From a virus: 39,418 bases of DNA. The stretch's first letter is position 1. Every line of letters begins with the position of its first letter. Where the stretch lies: the IMG/VR virus record IMGVR_UViG_3300029953_000079, positions 1-39,418 of that record. One strand, written 5' to 3'. Positions 36,132 to 39,418 of this stretch are shown piece after piece. The position numbers and the translations under genes were made by a program. The notes beneath the pieces are model-generated. The model did no database searches. It was not told the origin of the DNA and was given only the letters and a program-made list of their open reading frames with translations.

Positions 36132-37020
36132 TTTCTGGTCCTCCTTGTGCGGCTCGTTCCGCGGCATAGCGGGTCTCCCGTTCGGAGGCTCGACGTTTGA
36201 TAACATCGGCGGTGGTAGCCTGTCCGGGAGGAGGTTTGCACACGCCGAAATTTCTAGGATTTGGTTTTTCACCATTGCGGTTAGCGATTCCATGCTTGCC
36301 CCTTTCCCTGTCGGTCTGGATTTGCCGCTCGAGGGCTGCGCGCCAGTCGACGACCGGATTGCGGCCCCACATCCATCCGGCCGCCGAGAGAGCCAGCCAG
36401 GCACCGCGAGCTTCGGGCTCGGTGTAGGTGGCGCCACTCGCTCGGGAATCGGCCAGCCATTTTTGACAATCCTCAAATTTTGGATGGAAAATTCCGCCGC
36501 CGGCGTCCTGGGGGGGAGGTGCCGGGGGCGCGGTCATTTGCTGCCATTTGCTGTCATTTGTCGGGGAACCCTCGCGCGCGCTCCCCGGCGATGGCGATGG
36601 CGATGGCGATGGCGATGGCGATGGAGGCAGGAATCCGCAGGAATCCGCAGGATTCCGCTGCGGAATGACAGTTTTTGACTCTTTTGGCGGGTCTGGCCAC
36701 CTACTTCGCCCCCGCGCACGTTCTTGCCATTGAATGACTTGTAAATATTTCCGACCGTCAACATCGTAAAAGAAAACGAGTCTGGCGTCGGCAAGTTGCT
36801 GGCAAAGCGCTGCGGATTCCTGCGGATTGACAGCAAGTTGCGGGTTTTGCTCATTCCAGACCGCAAAAGCCTCCGCCCAAAGGACTGAATTTCGCCCGTC
36901 GTGACGACCATAATCATCGACCTGGGTGAGGATGGAAATGTAGAGCCGGCAAGCAACATGTGAGACCGCATTCCAGCGCGGGCTGGTGCGGATTCCTGGG
37001 CGTAAAAAACGTTGGGGCAT
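36124..37020 (-). CDS. Phage replication initiator-like protein (winged-helix)
   Basis: The product has 298 residues. The N-terminal domain (RWNAVSHVACRLYISILTQV, DDYGRH, QQLADARLVFFYDVDGRKYLQVIQWQ, then RPDP-like WPDPP) is the typical phage initiator/DnaD-like N-terminal pattern. A Ser/Pro low-complexity linker at about residues 125-155 is encoded by copy 2 of the dispersed repeat. The C-terminal part has a Trp-rich helix (ARGAWLALSAAGWMWGRNP) and a basic tail. It is paired with the helicase loader; the genes overlap by eight bases. The origin is not identified. Confidence 0.7.
   Translation of the reverse strand: MPQRFLRPGIRTSPRWNAVSHVACRLYISILTQVDDYGRHDGRNSVLWAEAFAVWNEQNPQLAVNPQESAALCQQLADARLVFFYDVDGRKYLQVIQWQERARGRSRWPDPPKESKTVIPQRNPADSCGFLPPSPSPSPSPSPSPGSAREGSPTNDSKWQQMTAPPAPPPQDAGGGIFHPKFEDCQKWLADSRASGATYTEPEARGAWLALSAAGWMWGRNPVVDWRAALERQIQTDRERGKHGIANRNGEKPNPRNFGVCKPPPGQATTADVIKRRASERETRYAAERAAQGGPENV
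36563..36665. repeat. Dispersed composite repeat, copy 2
   Basis: Same order as copy 1 at 31393: GGGGAACCCTCGCGCGCG, CTCCCC, six GGCGAT units (36587-36622), GGAG, three GCAGGAWTCC units and GCTGCGGA. It is in frame inside the replication initiator gene, where it encodes the SPSPSPSP linker. Unlike copy 1 it is not followed by parS. Confidence 0.9.
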
Positions 37021-37038
37021 AATCAGGGAAAAATTTGG

Positions 37039-37593
37039 TTACAATTTTCGAAATTTGTATACCCACACTGGTGGGTTTGACGGCCACGAGTCGGGGCCGT
37101 TGATTTTCTCCCAGAGAGTCAAGTAACTATTTTTTGGAAATTGAAACGAGTAAGCGGAAACGTGCGTTTCAGAAAACCGATAATTGCGGAATCCGAAATC
37201 CGCCATTGTTGCCCCGCCAATTCTGACAATTCTGCCAACGCCCTCGGCCAGGGCTTCGTCGTCGCTGATGTCTTGCAGCCACTGCACATTCACGGCGGTC
37301 AACTCCAGCGTGATCCGGCTGGCGACGCGGGGCATAAATATAGCTGGTGTCCATTTGCCAAGCGGACCGCAGATACCCCCGCCAATGCACCGGAGGTTAT
37401 TGTTTGCGTCCGCCCGGTTTATCACCCCATGACAATCTGGGCAAATTTGAAACGTCTCCTTGACCCAAATCCGGTCGCCGGGTCGGCCGATCGGTTTCGA
37501 GTCCGGCTTCATGATGCGTCGAGTCTCCGTCTTTCGCCCGGCGAGGATGGCGCGGACCATTTCCGCACGGAAAAGCAGGGGTGTGGTTTTCAT
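37039..37593 (-). CDS. ASCH-domain protein
   Basis: The product has 184 residues. The family pattern is clear: LLFRAEMVRAILAGRKTETR at the N-terminus, RPGDRIWVKETF, then WTPAIFMPRVASRITLELTA, VQWLQDISDDEALAEGV and WEKINGPDSWPSNPPVWVY. A Cys-rich insert (CPDCH ... CIGGGICG) may hold zinc. ASCH proteins relate to RNA-binding or nucleoside-modifying folds. The phage role is unknown. Its start overlaps the RusA stop as ATGA. Confidence 0.75.
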   Translation of the reverse strand: MKTTPLLFRAEMVRAILAGRKTETRRIMKPDSKPIGRPGDRIWVKETFQICPDCHGVINRADANNNLRCIGGGICGPLGKWTPAIFMPRVASRITLELTAVNVQWLQDISDDEALAEGVGRIVRIGGATMADFGFRNYRFSETHVSAYSFQFPKNSYLTLWEKINGPDSWPSNPPVWVYKFRKL

Positions 37594-38066
37594 AGTTCCT
37601 CACACTCCTTTATCTCAATAAAACAGCCTGGGCGCGGATCGTCAATGTGCGGGTCGTGGCAGGTGTAGAGCTTAACAATCCGCCCGTCGCAGACCTGCTT
37701 GTCATCACCCCAAATTCCCAAGTTGGTCAGCGCGTCCAGGACCGCCTTGTCGGCATTGTCGCGATCGGGCTTGCTCGTATGCCACTTCGGGGTGTTGGGC
37801 TTCAAGGTGCCGTCCTTGCGGTAATGCGCCTTGGGCCTTGGGAAGTAGAATGTCAGGTTGACACACAGGGGGCCTTGCCACGGGCGCGGGATGCATGGTT
37901 GCTCTGATTCCGTCCACGCCTTGCGCGCTTCGGTCCGGACAATCATTTTCCAGTCGTCGGCGTCTTTCGGCATATAGATTTGGGCGAAAGCGCCCATCGC
38001 CCGGGCGCGGGCGCGCGGGCTGGCCACTGGCAGACCGGCGCAAAAGAAGGTGAGGGGTGGGCGCAT
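37590..38066 (-). CDS. RusA-like Holliday junction resolvase
   Basis: The product has 158 residues. The signature KPDRDNADKAVLDALTNLGI (Asp101, Asp103, Asn104, Lys107) and the following WGDDKQV (Asp121/122) match the RusA metal-binding and catalytic residues. RusA acts as a dimer that cuts four-way junctions made by the phage recombination pair encoded further upstream, or resolves packaging substrates. I chose the ATG at 38066, which follows an upstream TAA by two bases, as elsewhere in this genome. Confidence 0.82.
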   Translation of the reverse strand: MRPPLTFFCAGLPVASPRARARAMGAFAQIYMPKDADDWKMIVRTEARKAWTESEQPCIPRPWQGPLCVNLTFYFPRPKAHYRKDGTLKPNTPKWHTSKPDRDNADKAVLDALTNLGIWGDDKQVCDGRIVKLYTCHDPHIDDPRPGCFIEIKECEEL

Positions 38067-38068
38067 AA

Positions 38069-38233
38069 TTAGAGAACCTGTTCGGGGTGTTGAAAGCAAA
38101 TGCGGCTGGCCTCTTTTTCGGGCACCGCATTGATGCGGGTTTCCATGTGTTCCCAGTCGGCATTGGTCCCGACGAATTTTGTTGGTTTATCCCGACTTGA
38201 TTGCCGGAAATTATTTGTTCCGCATCTTGTCAA
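38069..38233 (-). CDS. Possible small early protein, unknown
   Basis: The frame has 54 codons from a TTG at 38233; a 25-residue product from the ATG at 38146 is also possible. It ends VPEKEASRICFQHPEQVL. Its stop codon is two bases before the RusA start, the same tight spacing seen between real genes here, and the peptide composition is protein-like. No family is recognised. Without it the 144-base gap before RusA would be empty, which is unusual in this compact operon. Confidence 0.35.
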   Translation of the reverse strand: MTRCGTNNFRQSSRDKPTKFVGTNADWEHMETRINAVPEKEASRICFQHPEQVL

Positions 38234-38588
38234 TATTGCGCTTCATTCGCTTTGCGCCCTCGGCATCAATCGTGACGCTGGTTTCGACGGTGCTGATGGT
38301 GACGCTTGAAACGCCGCTGGGCACTAACTCCGGCTGATTCGGATCGTCAATCTTGAAACAGGATTCCGCCTGCCGCTTGACGGACCAGGATAACTTGTTG
38401 CTAACCGCGTGCTCGTCGGGGTTGATGGTGATGGCTAACGACAGCGTCAATTTGGGCGGTTTGTCATCGTCCTTGGCGAGCTCGACGATTGTTGAAAAAT
38501 CGGCGTCAATATCGGTCGCGTTAGACTCGATTAGCCGCTGTAAATGCAGCGGGCTTTCAATGGTTATTTTTTGGAGTATGGGGCTCAT
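38211..38588 (-). CDS. Early protein of unknown function
   Basis: The product has 125 residues from the ATG at 38588. The sequence is beta-rich and acidic (TIESPLHLQRLIESNATDID, KPPKLTLSLAITINPDEHAV, then VSSVTISTVETSVTIDAEG) with a basic tail (KRMKRNIDKMRNK). No family is recognised. It lies between two small unknown genes and the resolvase in the early operon. Confidence 0.55.
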   Translation of the reverse strand: MSPILQKITIESPLHLQRLIESNATDIDADFSTIVELAKDDDKPPKLTLSLAITINPDEHAVSNKLSWSVKRQAESCFKIDDPNQPELVPSGVSSVTISTVETSVTIDAEGAKRMKRNIDKMRNK

Positions 38589-38601
38589 AGTTTTTGGTTG
38601 T

Positions 38602-38763
38602 TTAGTGTTTCTGCAAATAGATGGATGGACCCCACCAGCGGACAGGATGGCCACCAATTGGGATAATCCGCAAGCCGATGATGCTGACGCCCGGCAATTG
38701 GAATTTCCAAATCCCAAATTTGCGCGACCAGCCGTGTCCGATAGGGAATTTAGGGAATTTCAT
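38602..38763 (-). CDS. Short aromatic/basic peptide, unknown
   Basis: The product has 53 residues, MKFPKFPIGHGWSRKFGIWK and onward, rich in Phe, Trp, Ile, Pro and Gly. The ATG follows the stop of array protein A by one base (TAACATG), so translation is likely coupled. No transmembrane helix is clear. No family is recognised. Confidence 0.5.
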   Translation of the reverse strand: MKFPKFPIGHGWSRKFGIWKFQLPGVSIIGLRIIPIGGHPVRWWGPSIYLQKH

Positions 38764-38764
38764 G

Positions 38765-39418
38765 TTAAACCTCTTCCGTTTTAGCGTCCGTTTGGATGAC
38801 CGGTTGGGACTCATCGAACCTCTCGACCACACCCCCGGACTGGGTGATGACCGGGGCGGACGTGTCCCGCGTCCTGACCTTGCCACCGGTCATGTGGATG
38901 ACCGGGGCGGACGTGTCGCACGTCACGACCTTGCCACCGGTCATGTGGATGACCGGGGCGGACGTGTCGCACGTCACGACCTCACCCCCGGTCATGGTGA
39001 TGACCGGGGCGGACGTTTCCCGCGTCCTGACCTCACCCCCGGTCATGGTGATGACGGGGACGGACGTGTCCCACGTCCTGACCTCACCCCCGGTCATGGT
39101 GATGACGGGGACGGACGTGTCCCACGTCCAGACCACGCCCCCGGACTGGGTGATGACCGGCGCGGACGTGTCGTACGTCACGACCCAGCCACCGGACTGG
39201 TGGATGACCGGGGCGGACGTGTCGCACGTCACGACCTCACCCCCGGTCATGGTGATGACCGGGGCGGACGTGTCGTACGTCACGACCTCACCCCCGGTCA
39301 TGGTGATGACGGGGACGGACGTTTCCCACGTCCTGACCTCGCCCCCGGTCATGGTGATGACGACCCCCACACCCGTGCCGTGGACATCCACATGGTCACC
39401 ATGGCCGACAGTATAATG
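38765..39418 (-). CDS. 51-bp-repeat protein A (5' end wraps to 1-62)
   Basis: With the wrapped 5' end this is a 226-residue protein: the same unique N-terminus as protein B, then ten 17-residue units and a degenerate last one ending VVERFDESQPVIQTDAKTEE. It has unit types not found in B (GGKV forms) and lacks others, so the arrays have diverged or been reshuffled. Because its C-terminus is unique and not borrowed from the exonuclease, A is probably the original gene and B a duplicate. Unknown function; predicted repetitive beta fold. Confidence 0.6.
   Translation of the reverse strand, partial: HYTVGHGDHVDVHGTGVGVVITMTGGEVRTWETSVPVITMTGGEVVTYDTSAPVITMTGGEVVTCDTSAPVIHQSGGWVVTYDTSAPVITQSGGVVWTWDTSVPVITMTGGEVRTWDTSVPVITMTGGEVRTRETSAPVITMTGGEVVTCDTSAPVIHMTGGKVVTCDTSAPVIHMTGGKVRTRDTSAPVITQSGGVVERFDESQPVIQTDAKTEEV
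38826..39370 (-). repeat. 51-bp tandem repeat array (array A)
   Basis: About ten units of the same 51-bp repeat as array B, with variants GACTGGGTGATGACC and GTCATGTGGATGACC at the variable positions. No unique spacers. Collapse or expansion of this array in the assembly is possible. Confidence 0.9.
39384..39418. repeat. Terminal overlap: window end equals window start
   Basis: These 35 bases are identical to positions 1-35. Joining the ends after removing one copy gives a molecule of 39383 bp and restores one uninterrupted leftward frame: start codon at 60-62, stop at 38765-38767, 681 nt, divisible by three. The natural reading is a circular or circularly permuted genome rather than a linear fragment. 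The overlap lies inside a larger 194-bp block that also occurs at 935-1128, so the join is repeat-mediated and the number of intervening copies is not certain. Confidence 0.85.

Noticed and set aside
35556-36476. 306-residue form of the helicase loader
   Set aside because: The first 115 residues overlap the initiator gene in another frame. The ATG at 36131 has an AAGGAGG site and matches the usual length of DnaC-like proteins.
1-39418. Integrated prophage with attachment sites
   Set aside because: No integrase, no host genes at either end, and the ends overlap so as to circularise the phage genome.

Overview
The window is an almost complete genome of a tailed phage with a short-tail (podovirus-like, P22-type) morphogenesis gene set. 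The last 35 bases (39384-39418) repeat the first 35, and one reading frame closes exactly across that join. The molecule is therefore circular or circularly permuted, about 39.4 kb. The host cannot be read directly. Base composition is GC-rich. Start codons mostly follow an A/T-rich stretch rather than a strong Shine-Dalgarno (SD) site. Several structural genes carry signal peptides and Asn/Thr/Gly-rich beta sequence. I infer a Gram-negative-type host, possibly Verrucomicrobiota, with modest confidence. No integrase, DNA polymerase, RNA polymerase, tRNA or CRISPR array was found.

Layout. (1) The early operon runs leftward from a Cro/CI-type regulator at 3.6 kb: a small unknown protein, a putative single-strand annealing protein, a RecE-like exonuclease, and two tandem 51-bp-repeat proteins. 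It then crosses the window ends into 38.8-35.6 kb with small unknowns, RusA resolvase, an ASCH-domain protein, a replication initiator and a DnaC-like helicase loader. (2) The late operon also runs leftward, from a good sigma70-like promoter at 31.66-31.69 kb whose -35 box lies in a 17-bp palindrome. Its order is small and large terminase, portal, RyR-domain protein, scaffold, capsid, an exported protein, head-tail proteins, a fibre-like protein, lysis genes, a gp10-like tail protein, a GNAT protein, ejection proteins and a 1967-residue virion protein. An intrinsic terminator lies inside it at 12.5 kb. (3) The only rightward operon (32.05-35.56 kb) is a string of small, mostly unrecognised genes. 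Nearly every intergenic gap in it holds a GC-rich hairpin from a few repeated families.

Most interesting parts. A perfect 20-bp palindrome at 31518-31537 contains a chromosomal-type parS site (TGTTCCACGTGGAACA), yet no ParA or ParB gene is visible. The rightward operon encodes a protein ending in a Csx16-like domain, a ring-nuclease family of type III CRISPR systems, and so is a candidate anti-defence gene. An upstream paralogue has lost exactly 252 bp (84 codons) of that domain between two 7-bp direct repeats. A RyR-domain gene sits behind the portal gene. The repeat proteins look like combinatorially shuffled 17-residue units, duplicated by recombination at an 8-bp sequence.

How it would work: the regulator controls the early recombination and replication genes, which recruit the host replisome. 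The rightward cassette operon probably handles the host. The late operon packages DNA through terminase and portal, builds a P22-like head and short tail with ejection proteins, and lyses the cell with small membrane proteins and a permuted NlpC/P60 peptidase.
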